A stretch of DNA of 6,194 nt from Rhodospirillaceae bacterium (GCA_003524565.1 DQGU01000028.1:1-6194); one strand, 5' to 3'. Shown: positions 1-6,165, numbered from the stretch's first letter. Notes: generated by a model from the sequence alone, not told the origin. A program made the numbers and translations.

Positions 1-12
1 CTCTTCCGATCT
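1..12. other. Illumina adapter remnant (probable artefact)
   Basis: The first twelve bases, CTCTTCCGATCT, are identical to the 3' end of the standard Illumina TruSeq adapter. They sit exactly at the window edge, where untrimmed adapter is expected in an assembly. A chance exact 12-base match at this position is very unlikely. Genomic sequence probably begins at base 13. Confidence 0.88.
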
Positions 13-18
13 GCCCTT

Positions 19-41
19 AAAAGTTCTCCGGACTTTTTTTT
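19..41 (+). terminator. Intrinsic terminator, first of a tandem pair
   Basis: The arm AAAAGT(T)C at 19-26 pairs with GACTTTT at 31-37, with one bulged T. The loop is TCCG closed by C-G, a UNCG-type tetraloop that is unusually stable in RNA. A run of eight T (34-41) forms the tail and overlaps the 3' arm. The A-rich 5' arm mirrors the T tail, so weak action on the other strand is possible. It presumably ends a gene lost beyond the contig edge. Confidence 0.72.
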
Positions 42-48
42 CATCGCG

Positions 49-81
49 CGGCCTGCGTTTCTTTCGCGGCCGGATTTTTTT
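49..81 (+). terminator. Intrinsic terminator, second of a tandem pair
   Basis: CGGCC (49-53) pairs with GGCCG (68-72), and GCG (55-57) stacks on CGC (65-67) with one bulged T at 54. The loop is TTTCTTT. The stem is followed by one A and seven T (75-81). This is a textbook rho-independent terminator. It lies only seven bases after the T tail of the first terminator and 48 bases before the TSUP start codon. Confidence 0.75.
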
Positions 82-87
82 ATCGGC

Positions 88-124
88 TGTCCTGTTTTCC
101 GCCGCGCGGCGTGGTAGAACAGAC
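88..124 (+). repeat. Inverted repeat in the TSUP gene leader
   Basis: A perfect 12-base palindrome, CGCCGCGCGGCG (100-111), is enclosed by a longer imperfect inverted repeat: GTCCTGTT (89-96) against AACAGAC (118-124), with one bulged C. It ends five bases before the ATG at 130. It could be an operator, or an RNA hairpin that affects translation of the TSUP gene. No function is proven. In GC-rich DNA part of the symmetry may be chance. Confidence 0.4.
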
Positions 125-129
125 GCATC

Positions 130-888
130 ATGACTGTCACCCTGCCACTCGCCGCCGCCCTTATGTCCGCCGTTTTTGTTACGTCGGTGCTGTCGGGTAT
201 TCTGGGCATGGCGGGGGGCATGATTTTGATGGGGCTGCTCGTCTGGCTCCTGCCCGTGCAGCAGGCGATGATTTTGCACGCCATCGCGCAATTCTTCGCC
301 AACGGCAGCCGCGCGTTTATTCACCGCAAACATATCTACAGGCCGTCTTTGCCGCTTTACTTCGCGGGCATGTTTACGATGTTTTTCGTGCTGGCCTTTG
401 TGGCCTTCGTGCCGCCCAAATCGCTGATTTACTTCCTGCTGGGGCTGGGGCCGTTTATTTCGTACCTGCTGCCGAAATCGCTGAAGCTGGACTTCACGCA
501 GTCCAGACAGGCCTATGGCTGCGGGCTGATTATCGCCGCCTTGCAGCTGACGGGCGGGGTATCGGGCGGCATGCTGGATATGTTTTTCCAGACGCGCAAG
601 CTGACGCGCCATGAAACCGTCGCGACCAAGGCCTTTACGCAGGCCGTGTCGCATGTACTGAAATTCGTCTATTTCGGTTTTGTGGTCAGCGATTTCAGCA
701 GCTCTGCGGGCGGGCTGCCGCTGTGGCTGTGCCTTGGGGTTATTCCCATGGCGCTGATGGGCTCGGCCGCGTCCAAGTTCTTTCTGGAGCGTATCAGCGA
801 CGCCCATTTCTACCGTGCGACGCAGGTGGTGCTGTTCAGCATAGGCACCGTCTATCTGACGCGCGCGGTGATGCTGGTGCTGGCCTAG
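130..888 (+). CDS. TSUP family (TauE/SafE) membrane transporter
   Basis: This is a 252-residue inner-membrane protein of the sulfite exporter TauE/SafE (TSUP) family, which moves organosulfur or sulfite-type anions and other small anions. The substrate here is unknown. About eight hydrophobic segments are visible, roughly at residues 7-27, 28-48, 75-94, 96-115, 129-147, 168-187, 196-215 and 229-250. The family's two-halves design shows in two glycine-rich motifs: SGILGMAGGMILMG (22-35) in the first half and TGGVSGGMLD (141-150) in the second. The segment VATKAFTQAVSHVLKFVYFG (164-183) also fits TSUP proteins. Length is normal and the frame is intact. The ATG at 130 was chosen because it places the first helix and glycine motif at the usual distance. 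No clear Shine-Dalgarno sequence precedes it, and a later ATG at 163 would cut the first helix. The gene sits alone between terminators, so neighbours give no hint of the substrate. Confidence 0.85.
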   Translation: MTVTLPLAAALMSAVFVTSVLSGILGMAGGMILMGLLVWLLPVQQAMILHAIAQFFANGSRAFIHRKHIYRPSLPLYFAGMFTMFFVLAFVAFVPPKSLIYFLLGLGPFISYLLPKSLKLDFTQSRQAYGCGLIIAALQLTGGVSGGMLDMFFQTRKLTRHETVATKAFTQAVSHVLKFVYFGFVVSDFSSSAGGLPLWLCLGVIPMALMGSAASKFFLERISDAHFYRATQVVLFSIGTVYLTRAVMLVLA

Positions 889-924
889 GCCTGCGCGGCC
901 ATATACAGGTGCATATAAGGTATG

Positions 925-968
925 TGCCCGGCTTGCCGTGATTCTGGCGGGCAGGGGGCTTTTATTTT
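925..968 (+). terminator. Weak terminator-like hairpin after the TSUP gene
   Basis: TGCCC (925-929) pairs with GGGCA (949-953), and GCC (935-937) pairs with GGC (946-948) inside it, leaving a five-base bulge on the 5' side. The T-rich stretch CTTTTATTTT (959-968) follows after a five-G spacer rather than directly. It lies 37 bases past the TSUP stop. It is the best terminator candidate for that gene, but the bulge and spacer make it imperfect. Confidence 0.3.
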
Positions 969-993
969 ACATAAAATATAAAAACCCTATAAA
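966..993 (+). promoter_or_regulatory. Sigma-70-type promoter for the lytic transglycosylase gene
   Basis: TTTACA (966-971) differs from the -35 consensus TTGACA at one base, and TATAAA (988-993) differs from TATAAT at one base. The spacer is 16 bases. The promoter lies in a sharply AT-rich island within otherwise GC-rich DNA. Transcription would begin near base 1000, giving a leader of about 110 bases before the TTG start at 1112. A weaker alternative is TTGTTT (1011-1016) with AATAAT (1033-1038), also 16 bases apart. Confidence 0.5.
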
Positions 994-1098
994 ATCGCAT
1001 TTTTAAGCCCTTGTTTTGCCGATTTAATTTTCAATAATGCCGAAAAACTTTGCCAATAGGCCCGTTTCGCGCTACGACTTTGCCTACCTTTGAACAAC

Positions 1099-1103
1099 AG
1101 AGG
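1099..1103 (+). promoter_or_regulatory. Ribosome binding site that favours the TTG start of slt
   Basis: AGAGG lies eight bases before the TTG at 1112 but 23 bases before the first in-frame ATG at 1127. The spacing fits only the TTG. The same AGAGG core precedes alaS and ndk in this window, so it appears to be the usual form in this genome. Confidence 0.6.
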
Positions 1104-1111
1104 CGTGTGTT

Positions 1112-3121
1112 TTGACAACGACCACGATGCAAAAGCAGATCCGTGGAATCCTGGCGATGGCGGCCTTGATTTCCTGTATCGGGACGGCGATTGCGGCGAC
1201 TTCCGTGCCGCTGCCGGTGCGCAAGCCGGATAATCCGGCGCGCCAGATACAGGCACGCGATCCGATAGACGACATATTGGCGAAAGATACCGCCGTCATG
1301 TACCCGCGCCGCAAACCGGTGTCGGCATTGCCCCCTGTTGCCAATGTGCCTGCGGCGGCGGCCTCTGCTGCGGCGCTGTCGGTGATGCCGGTGCAGAAGT
1401 CTTCCATTTTCAGCCGTGTTTTCGGGCATATCGCCGCGGGCAAACGCCTAAACGACCATGACGCCGCGCGCTATGGGCATATCTTCGCGTTTCAGGACAC
1501 GGGCAATTTTGACCGCGCCGATGCCGAAATCGCCAAGCTGGATGACGACCGCCTGATGGGGCATGTGCTTTATCAGCGTTTCATGCACCCTAAATATAGC
1601 GCACGCTATGACGAACTGGCCGAATGGATGCGCCGCTATGGCGACCATCCGGGCGCGCAAAAAATTTACGACCTTGCCGAACGCCGCCAGTCTTCCGCCG
1701 CGCCGCGCCTGTCTTCGCCGCGCTATGGCCGCGGGGTGATGGGGCAGCAGGATTACGACGTCGGCCAGCTGGCGCAGCCGCATCTGACGCCGCGCAAGCA
1801 TAGCGGCCGTGCCAAGGATATTATCAGCATCATCCGCCGCAACCTGTCGGACTCCCCGACCGCCGCGCTGCGGCAGCTGGAAACCGAAGAGGCGCGCCGC
1901 TTGTTTTCTGCCGAAGAATACGACAGCCTGCGGGCTGAAATCGCGGCTTCTTATTTCTTCAACGGTAAAACGCGCGATGCGTATGAAGTCGCCGCCGCCG
2001 CCGCGCGCCGCTCTTCGGTCGAGGCGCCGCATGCAGGCTGGATAGCAGGTCTTTCCGCATGGCGGCTGGGCAAATATGCCGAAGCGGCGGGGTATTTCGA
2101 ATTGACGGCCAATTCCCCGCGCTCCTCTGCTTGGATGAGCTCTTCGGGCGCCTATTGGGCGGCGCGTTCTTACCTGCGCAACCATCAGCCGCAAAAAGTC
2201 GGCTATTGGTTGCGCCGCAGCGCCGATTATCCGCGCACCTTCTACGGTATTATCGCGCTTAAGGCGCTGGGCATGGAGCAGGTTAAATTCAACTGGGAGG
2301 TGCCGTCGCTGACCGACCGCCATGTCAAAAGCCTTTCCGCTGTTCCGGCGGGACGCCGTGCGCTGGCGCTGGTCGATGCGGGCAGGGCGGATTTGGCCGA
2401 GCTTGAAATGCGCCAGATAAATCCGGGGCGTGATTTGATTTTGCAAGAGGCGATGATTTCGCTCGCCACCGAAAAAGGCATGCCGCATCTGGCCATGCGT
2501 ATGGGCAGCGCCTTCCGCGATGCGGAGGGTGACCTTTACGATACCGCCCTTTATCCCGATACCCCCTGGGCGCCGGAGCGCGGCTTCCATGTCGATAAAG
2601 CGCTGGTCTATGCCTTCGTGCGTCAGGAATCGAAATTCGACCCGACGGTGACGAATAAATCTTCGGGCGCGCAAGGTTTGATGCAGCTGATGCCCGCAAC
2701 CGCGCGGCATGTCGCGCGCAAGTACGGCGAAAAGCTTGAAGACGGCCGCCTGCGCGACCCGCAGATGAACATCGACCTTGGCCAGAAATATCTGGCCGAG
2801 CTTCTGGGCAACGATGTTGTGGACAACAACCTGTTCAAGCTGGCCGTCGCCTATAACGCAGGGCCCGGCAAGCTCAGCCGCTGGCAGCAAAGCGTGCGCT
2901 ACGAAGACGACCCGCTTTTGTTCATCGAATCGATTCCCGTCGCGGAAACCCGTATTTTCGTCGAACGTGTTCTGGCCAATTACTGGATTTACCGCATTAA
3001 ATTCCGCCAGCGCACGACCTCGCTTGACGACGTGGCGGAGGGCAACTGGCCGATTTATAACGATCAGGACCTCAAAGCAGGCCGCGGGCTTGCCGAAACC
3101 GGCTTTTTCCGCACCCAGTGA
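1112..3121 (+). CDS. slt: Slt-type lytic murein transglycosylase
   Basis: This enzyme cleaves the MurNAc-GlcNAc bond of peptidoglycan with formation of 1,6-anhydro-MurNAc, and acts in the periplasm during wall turnover. It has 669 residues, close to Slt70. Residues 1-28 form an export signal: basic QKQIR, a hydrophobic core, then either an AIA-A cleavage site (28/29) or a lipobox LISC (19-22). An Ala/Pro-rich linker (about 68-95) leads into a helical superhelix domain (about 100-440) with alphaproteobacterial Slt signatures such as YPRTFYGIIALKALG. The catalytic SLT domain spans about 490-640: RQES with catalytic Glu506, SGAQGLMQLMPATA (518-531), AYNAGPG (580-586) and IESIPVAETR (605-614). 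All key motifs are present. The TTG start is preferred for its ribosome site; with ATG at 1127 the protein is five residues shorter and keeps the same signal. It is probably transcribed from the promoter at 966-993. Confidence 0.93.
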   Translation: MTTTTMQKQIRGILAMAALISCIGTAIAATSVPLPVRKPDNPARQIQARDPIDDILAKDTAVMYPRRKPVSALPPVANVPAAAASAAALSVMPVQKSSIFSRVFGHIAAGKRLNDHDAARYGHIFAFQDTGNFDRADAEIAKLDDDRLMGHVLYQRFMHPKYSARYDELAEWMRRYGDHPGAQKIYDLAERRQSSAAPRLSSPRYGRGVMGQQDYDVGQLAQPHLTPRKHSGRAKDIISIIRRNLSDSPTAALRQLETEEARRLFSAEEYDSLRAEIAASYFFNGKTRDAYEVAAAAARRSSVEAPHAGWIAGLSAWRLGKYAEAAGYFELTANSPRSSAWMSSSGAYWAARSYLRNHQPQKVGYWLRRSADYPRTFYGIIALKALGMEQVKFNWEVPSLTDRHVKSLSAVPAGRRALALVDAGRADLAELEMRQINPGRDLILQEAMISLATEKGMPHLAMRMGSAFRDAEGDLYDTALYPDTPWAPERGFHVDKALVYAFVRQESKFDPTVTNKSSGAQGLMQLMPATARHVARKYGEKLEDGRLRDPQMNIDLGQKYLAELLGNDVVDNNLFKLAVAYNAGPGKLSRWQQSVRYEDDPLLFIESIPVAETRIFVERVLANYWIYRIKFRQRTTSLDDVAEGNWPIYNDQDLKAGRGLAETGFFRTQ

Positions 3122-3158
3122 CGGATTTCTGCCCCTAGCGCAATCCTTTCCCATCCAG

Positions 3159-3164
3159 TATTAT
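3159..3164 (+). promoter_or_regulatory. Possible -10 element for alaS
   Basis: TATTAT matches the -10 consensus at five of six positions and lies 38 bases after the slt stop. No recognisable -35 element is found 16-18 bases upstream, so this is a weak call. If used, transcription would start near 3171, at the base of the hairpin at 3171-3204. Confidence 0.3.
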
Positions 3165-3170
3165 GTTTCA

Positions 3171-3204
3171 CCGGATAAAACCGCCGTTTGGCGGCGGTTT
3201 CCGG
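3171..3204 (+). repeat. GC-rich hairpin between slt and alaS
   Basis: AAACCGCCG (3178-3186) and CGGCGGTTT (3192-3200) are perfectly complementary over nine bases around the five-base loop TTTGG. Outside it, CCGG (3171-3174) can pair with CCGG (3201-3204), leaving ATA unpaired on the 5' side. Only three T end the inner 3' arm and no T run follows, so it is a poor intrinsic terminator. Its place 67 bases before the alaS ATG, just after the -10-like TATTAT, suits a leader structure or operator. Confidence 0.6.
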
Positions 3205-3257
3205 CTTTCAAAAACATTCACAAAGACGCCCGCCCGCGAGGGGCAGGCACATACGGC

Positions 3258-3264
3258 AAAGAGG
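3258..3264 (+). promoter_or_regulatory. Ribosome binding site that sets the alaS start
   Basis: AAAGAGG ends seven bases before the ATG at 3272, which is ideal spacing. It selects this ATG over the upstream in-frame TTG at 3188, which lies inside the hairpin and has no ribosome site. Confidence 0.75.
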
Positions 3265-3271
3265 CTTTGAC

Positions 3272-5938
3272 ATGACCAGCGCAAACGACGTCCGCAGAAC
3301 ATTTATCGAGTTCTTTAAAAAGAACGGACACGAAGCGGTGGCGTCGAGCCCGCTGGTGCCGCGCAACGACCCGACCATGATGTTCACCAACTCGGGTATG
3401 GTGCAGTTCAAAAACGTTTTCACCGGCGTCGAAACCCGCCCCTACAACCGCGCGACCACGGCGCAGAAATGTGTGCGCGCGGGCGGCAAGCATAACGACC
3501 TTGATAACGTCGGCTTCACGGCGCGCCACCATACGTTTTTTGAAATGCTGGGCAATTTTTCCTTCGGCGATTATTTCAAGGAGCAGGCGATTACCTTTGC
3601 GTGGAATTTGATTAACAAAGAATTCGACATGCCCAAAGACCGCCTTTTGGTCACTGTTTATTCCGAAGACGAAGAAGCGGCGAAGCTGTGGAAATCCATT
3701 GCCGGCTTTTCCGACGACCGCATCATCCGCATTCCGACCATGGACAACTTCTGGATGATGGGCGACACGGGGCCTTGCGGCCCTTGCTCCGAAATCTTCT
3801 ATGACCACGGCGACAAGGTCGCGGGCGGCCCCCCGGGCAGCGCTGACCAGGATGGCGACCGTTATATCGAATTCTGGAACAACGTTTTCATGCAGTTCGA
3901 ACAGCTGCCGGACGGTTCGCGCATCAACATGCCCAAACAATCCATCGACACGGGTATGGGGCTGGAGCGTATGACCGCGCTTTTGCAGGGCAGTCATGAC
4001 AACTACAGCGTCGATTTGCTGCGCTCGCTTATCGAAGCGGCCGCCGACCTGACCAATACCGACCCCGACGGGCCGAAAAGCGTTTCGCACCGCGTGATTG
4101 CAGACCACCTGCGCTCCGCCGCGTTTTTGATTGCGGATGGTGTTATGCCGTCGAACGAAGGCCGCGGGTATGTCTTGCGCCGTATCATGCGCCGCGGTAT
4201 GCGCCATGCGCACCTGCTGGGCGCGACGGAGCCTTTGATGTACCGTCTGCTGCCGACGCTGCAATCCAAAATGGGCGCGGTTTATCCGGAACTGAACGAA
4301 GCGGGCGCACTGATTGCCGAAACGCTGAAGCTGGAAGAAACGCGCTTCAAGAAAACCCTCGACCACGGCCTGTCGCTTTTGACCGCCGAAACGGCGAAGC
4401 TGGGCGAAGGTCAGGCACTGCCGGGTGATGTGGCGTTCAAGCTTTATGATACCTTCGGCTTCCCACTTGACCTGACGCAGGACGTTTTGAAGCGCGAGCA
4501 AAAGCGCGAAGTGGATGTTGCGGGTTTTGAAGCCGCCATGGAAAAGCAGCGCGAAACCGCGCGTAAATCCTGGGCCGGTTCGGGCGAGGCGGCAACCGAA
4601 GCCATCTGGTTCGGCATCAAGGACAAGGTCGGCGCGAGCGAGTTTTTGGGCTATCAGCAGGAAGAAGCCGAAGGCCAAGTGCTGGCGCTTGTGAATGCGA
4701 AGGGCGAAGAAGTGACTTCTGCCAAAGCGGGCGAAGATGTGATGGTTGTGGTCAACCAGACCCCGTTCTATGCGGAATCAGGCGGTCAGGTCGGCGACCA
4801 TGGCTGGATTAAAACCGCAAACGGCGGCGAAGCCGTTGTGGGCGACTGCCAGAAAAAACTCGGCAGCCTTTTTGTGCATGTCGCGACAGTTAAAAAAGGC
4901 GACATCAAGGTCGGCGATGCGGTGGAGATGAAAATCTGCACCAAGCGCCGCGGCGCCATCCGTGCCAATCACTCGGCCACGCACTTGCTGCATGCCGCGC
5001 TGCATCGCCATATCGGCAAGCATGTGGTGCAAAAAGGCTCGCTGGTTGATGATAACCGCCTGCGTTTCGATATCAGCCAGCCGACGCCGATTGAGGCCGA
5101 CCTGCGCGCCGTCATCGAAAACGAAGTGAACGAGCGCATTCGTATGAACAGTGAAGTTTCCACGCGTTTGCTGCCCATCGACGATGCGCGCGCGCTGGGC
5201 GCCATGGCGATGTTCGGTGAAAAATACGACGACGAAGTGCGTGTTGTATCCTTGGGCGGCACAGACCCCGAAGGCACGCGCAGCGCCTATTCCATCGAGC
5301 TTTGCGGCGGTACCCATGTACGCCGCACGGGGGATATCGGCCTTTTCCGCATCGTATCCGAAAGCGCGCTGGCCGCAGGCATCCGCCGCGTCGAAGCCGT
5401 GACGGGCGAGGGTGCGCTGAAATATCTGGCCGAACAGGAAACGCGCGTGCAGGATATTGCGGCGCTTTTGAAATCCTCCCCCGCCGAAACGGTCGCGCGG
5501 GTCGAGGCGCTGGTGGGCGAGAAAAAGAAACTGGAAAAAGAAATTTCCGACCTTCGCCGTAAACTGGCGACGGGCGGCAGCGCGGGCGCTGCGCCTGAAA
5601 CCAAGACCATCAACGGCGTCAAATTCTCCGCCCGCGTGCTCGAAGACGTGCCGGCGAACGAACTGAAACCCATGGCAGATGACCTCAAGGCCAAGCTTGG
5701 CTCCGGCGTCGTCGCGCTGGTGTCGGTTTCGGGCGAAGACGGCAAGGCATCGCTGGTTGTGGCGGTTACCGCCGACCTTGCGGGCCGCGTGAATGCGGTT
5801 GACCTTGTGAAAAAAGGTGCGGAGAAGCTGGGCGGCAAGGGCGGCGGCGGCCGTCCCGATATGGCGCAGGCGGGCGGCCCCGACGGCAAGCTTGCCAATG
5901 ACGCCGTGGCGGCTATCGAGGCTGCTTTGGCCGGTTGA
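3272..5938 (+). CDS. alaS: Alanyl-tRNA synthetase
   Basis: This cytoplasmic class II synthetase attaches alanine to tRNA-Ala and clears mischarged Ser- or Gly-tRNA-Ala. It has 888 residues, against 876 in E. coli, and appears complete. The N-terminal catalytic domain carries CVRAGGKHNDLDNVG (67-81) and HHTFFEMLGNFSFGDYFK (86-103) of the motif 2 region, GDTGPCGPCSEI (164-175), FWNNVFMQF (201-209), and motif 3 DTGMGLERM (226-234). The tRNA-recognition region follows. The editing domain has the HxxxH pair His567 and His571 in NHSATH, plus Cys678 and His682 in CGGTH, the expected metal-binding set. A charged, probably coiled-coil helix (about 740-770, EKKKLEKEISDLRRKL) leads to the C-terminal DHHA1/C-Ala domain, which includes GGKGGGGRPDMAQAGG (854-869). 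The ATG is set by AAAGAGG seven bases upstream; the frame continues 28 codons further upstream, but those residues do not look like AlaRS. A strong terminator follows the stop. Confidence 0.98.
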   Translation: MTSANDVRRTFIEFFKKNGHEAVASSPLVPRNDPTMMFTNSGMVQFKNVFTGVETRPYNRATTAQKCVRAGGKHNDLDNVGFTARHHTFFEMLGNFSFGDYFKEQAITFAWNLINKEFDMPKDRLLVTVYSEDEEAAKLWKSIAGFSDDRIIRIPTMDNFWMMGDTGPCGPCSEIFYDHGDKVAGGPPGSADQDGDRYIEFWNNVFMQFEQLPDGSRINMPKQSIDTGMGLERMTALLQGSHDNYSVDLLRSLIEAAADLTNTDPDGPKSVSHRVIADHLRSAAFLIADGVMPSNEGRGYVLRRIMRRGMRHAHLLGATEPLMYRLLPTLQSKMGAVYPELNEAGALIAETLKLEETRFKKTLDHGLSLLTAETAKLGEGQALPGDVAFKLYDTFGFPLDLTQDVLKREQKREVDVAGFEAAMEKQRETARKSWAGSGEAATEAIWFGIKDKVGASEFLGYQQEEAEGQVLALVNAKGEEVTSAKAGEDVMVVVNQTPFYAESGGQVGDHGWIKTANGGEAVVGDCQKKLGSLFVHVATVKKGDIKVGDAVEMKICTKRRGAIRANHSATHLLHAALHRHIGKHVVQKGSLVDDNRLRFDISQPTPIEADLRAVIENEVNERIRMNSEVSTRLLPIDDARALGAMAMFGEKYDDEVRVVSLGGTDPEGTRSAYSIELCGGTHVRRTGDIGLFRIVSESALAAGIRRVEAVTGEGALKYLAEQETRVQDIAALLKSSPAETVARVEALVGEKKKLEKEISDLRRKLATGGSAGAAPETKTINGVKFSARVLEDVPANELKPMADDLKAKLGSGVVALVSVSGEDGKASLVVAVTADLAGRVNAVDLVKKGAEKLGGKGGGGRPDMAQAGGPDGKLANDAVAAIEAALAG

Positions 5939-5959
5939 TAACAAGGCTTTGTAAAACAG

Positions 5960-5999
5960 GCGGCGCGCACGGTGAATCACTGTGGCGCCGCTTTGTTTT
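5960..5999 (+). terminator. Strong intrinsic terminator after alaS
   Basis: GCGGCGC (5960-5966) pairs perfectly with GCGCCGC (5985-5991). After one bulged G (5967), CACGGTG (5968-5974) pairs with CACTGTG (5978-5984) with a single G-T wobble around an AAT loop. The tail is TTTGTTTT (5992-5999). AAAACA just before the stem mirrors the tail, so the structure may also work on the minus strand. It starts 21 bases after the alaS stop and separates alaS from ndk. Confidence 0.82.
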
Positions 6000-6048
6000 G
6001 CGGCAGCGGTCAGCCTAAATGTCTGAAATCCAAGGCGCTTGCGCGGGC

Positions 6049-6077
6049 TTGATTTATCTGTAAAAAGCCCGTATAGA
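6049..6077 (+). promoter_or_regulatory. Sigma-70-type promoter for ndk
   Basis: TTGATT (6049-6054) and TATAGA (6072-6077) each match the -35 and -10 consensus at four of six positions and are separated by the optimal 17 bases. The -35 is preceded by C (CTTGA), as is common in alphaproteobacterial promoters. It lies just past the alaS terminator. Transcription would begin near 6084, giving a leader of about 80 bases. CGGGCTT (6044-6050) and AAGCCCG (6065-6071) also form an inverted repeat overlapping the -35 and spacer, which might be a protein-binding site. Confidence 0.5.
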
Positions 6078-6083
6078 AAGCCC

Positions 6084-6106
6084 ACCGGATGGCATCGCTG
6101 TCCGGT
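6084..6106 (+). repeat. Hairpin in the ndk leader
   Basis: ACCGGA (6084-6089) and TCCGGT (6101-6106) are perfectly complementary with an 11-base loop. The hairpin would sit at the very 5' end of the ndk transcript if the predicted promoter is right. GGATG (6087-6091) can pair instead with CATCC (6113-6117), which excludes the first fold. Six base pairs can arise by chance. Confidence 0.35.
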
Positions 6107-6152
6107 TCAGAACATCCAATGGGGCGGCCGAAGGTCTGTCCCGCTATCAAAC

Positions 6153-6160
6153 AAGAGGGA
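6153..6160 (+). promoter_or_regulatory. Ribosome binding site of ndk
   Basis: AAGAGGGA ends five bases before the ATG at 6166, at a normal distance. It supports this short reading frame at the window edge as a true gene start. Confidence 0.7.
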
Positions 6161-6165
6161 AAAAC

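Noticed and set aside
111..614. A 167-codon frame overlapping the TSUP gene in another frame.
   Set aside because: The overlapping TSUP frame has clear membrane segments and family motifs. The alternative reads as an out-of-frame shadow with no domain.
882..891. GGCCTAGGCC, a perfect ten-base palindrome over the TSUP stop codon.
   Set aside because: It is short, lies at a gene end without any flanking symmetry or T run, and is expected by chance in GC-rich sequence.
922..981. A 19-codon frame starting MCPACRDSG with a CxxC motif.
   Set aside because: It has no properly spaced ribosome site and overlaps the terminator-like hairpin and the -35 region of the slt promoter. It is most likely chance.
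1037..1093. An 18-codon frame (starting MPKNFANRP) ending 18 bases before the slt start, considered as a leader peptide.
   Set aside because: It has no ribosome binding site, no run of a regulatory amino acid and no attenuator-like hairpin after it.
1448..3154. A 568-codon open frame on the minus strand across slt, and similar long minus-strand frames at 3218-4678 and 4778-6085 across alaS.
   Set aside because: They mirror two unmistakable genes. In GC-rich genes the codons whose complements are stops (TTA, CTA, TCA) are rare, so the opposite strand stays open. Their translations are rich in Arg, Ala and His and resemble no family I recognise.
3188..3271. Upstream extension of alaS by 28 codons from a TTG at 3188.
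   Set aside because: The TTG lies inside the hairpin loop region and has no ribosome site, and the added residues do not resemble AlaRS. The ATG at 3272 has AAAGAGG at ideal spacing and gives the expected N-terminus.
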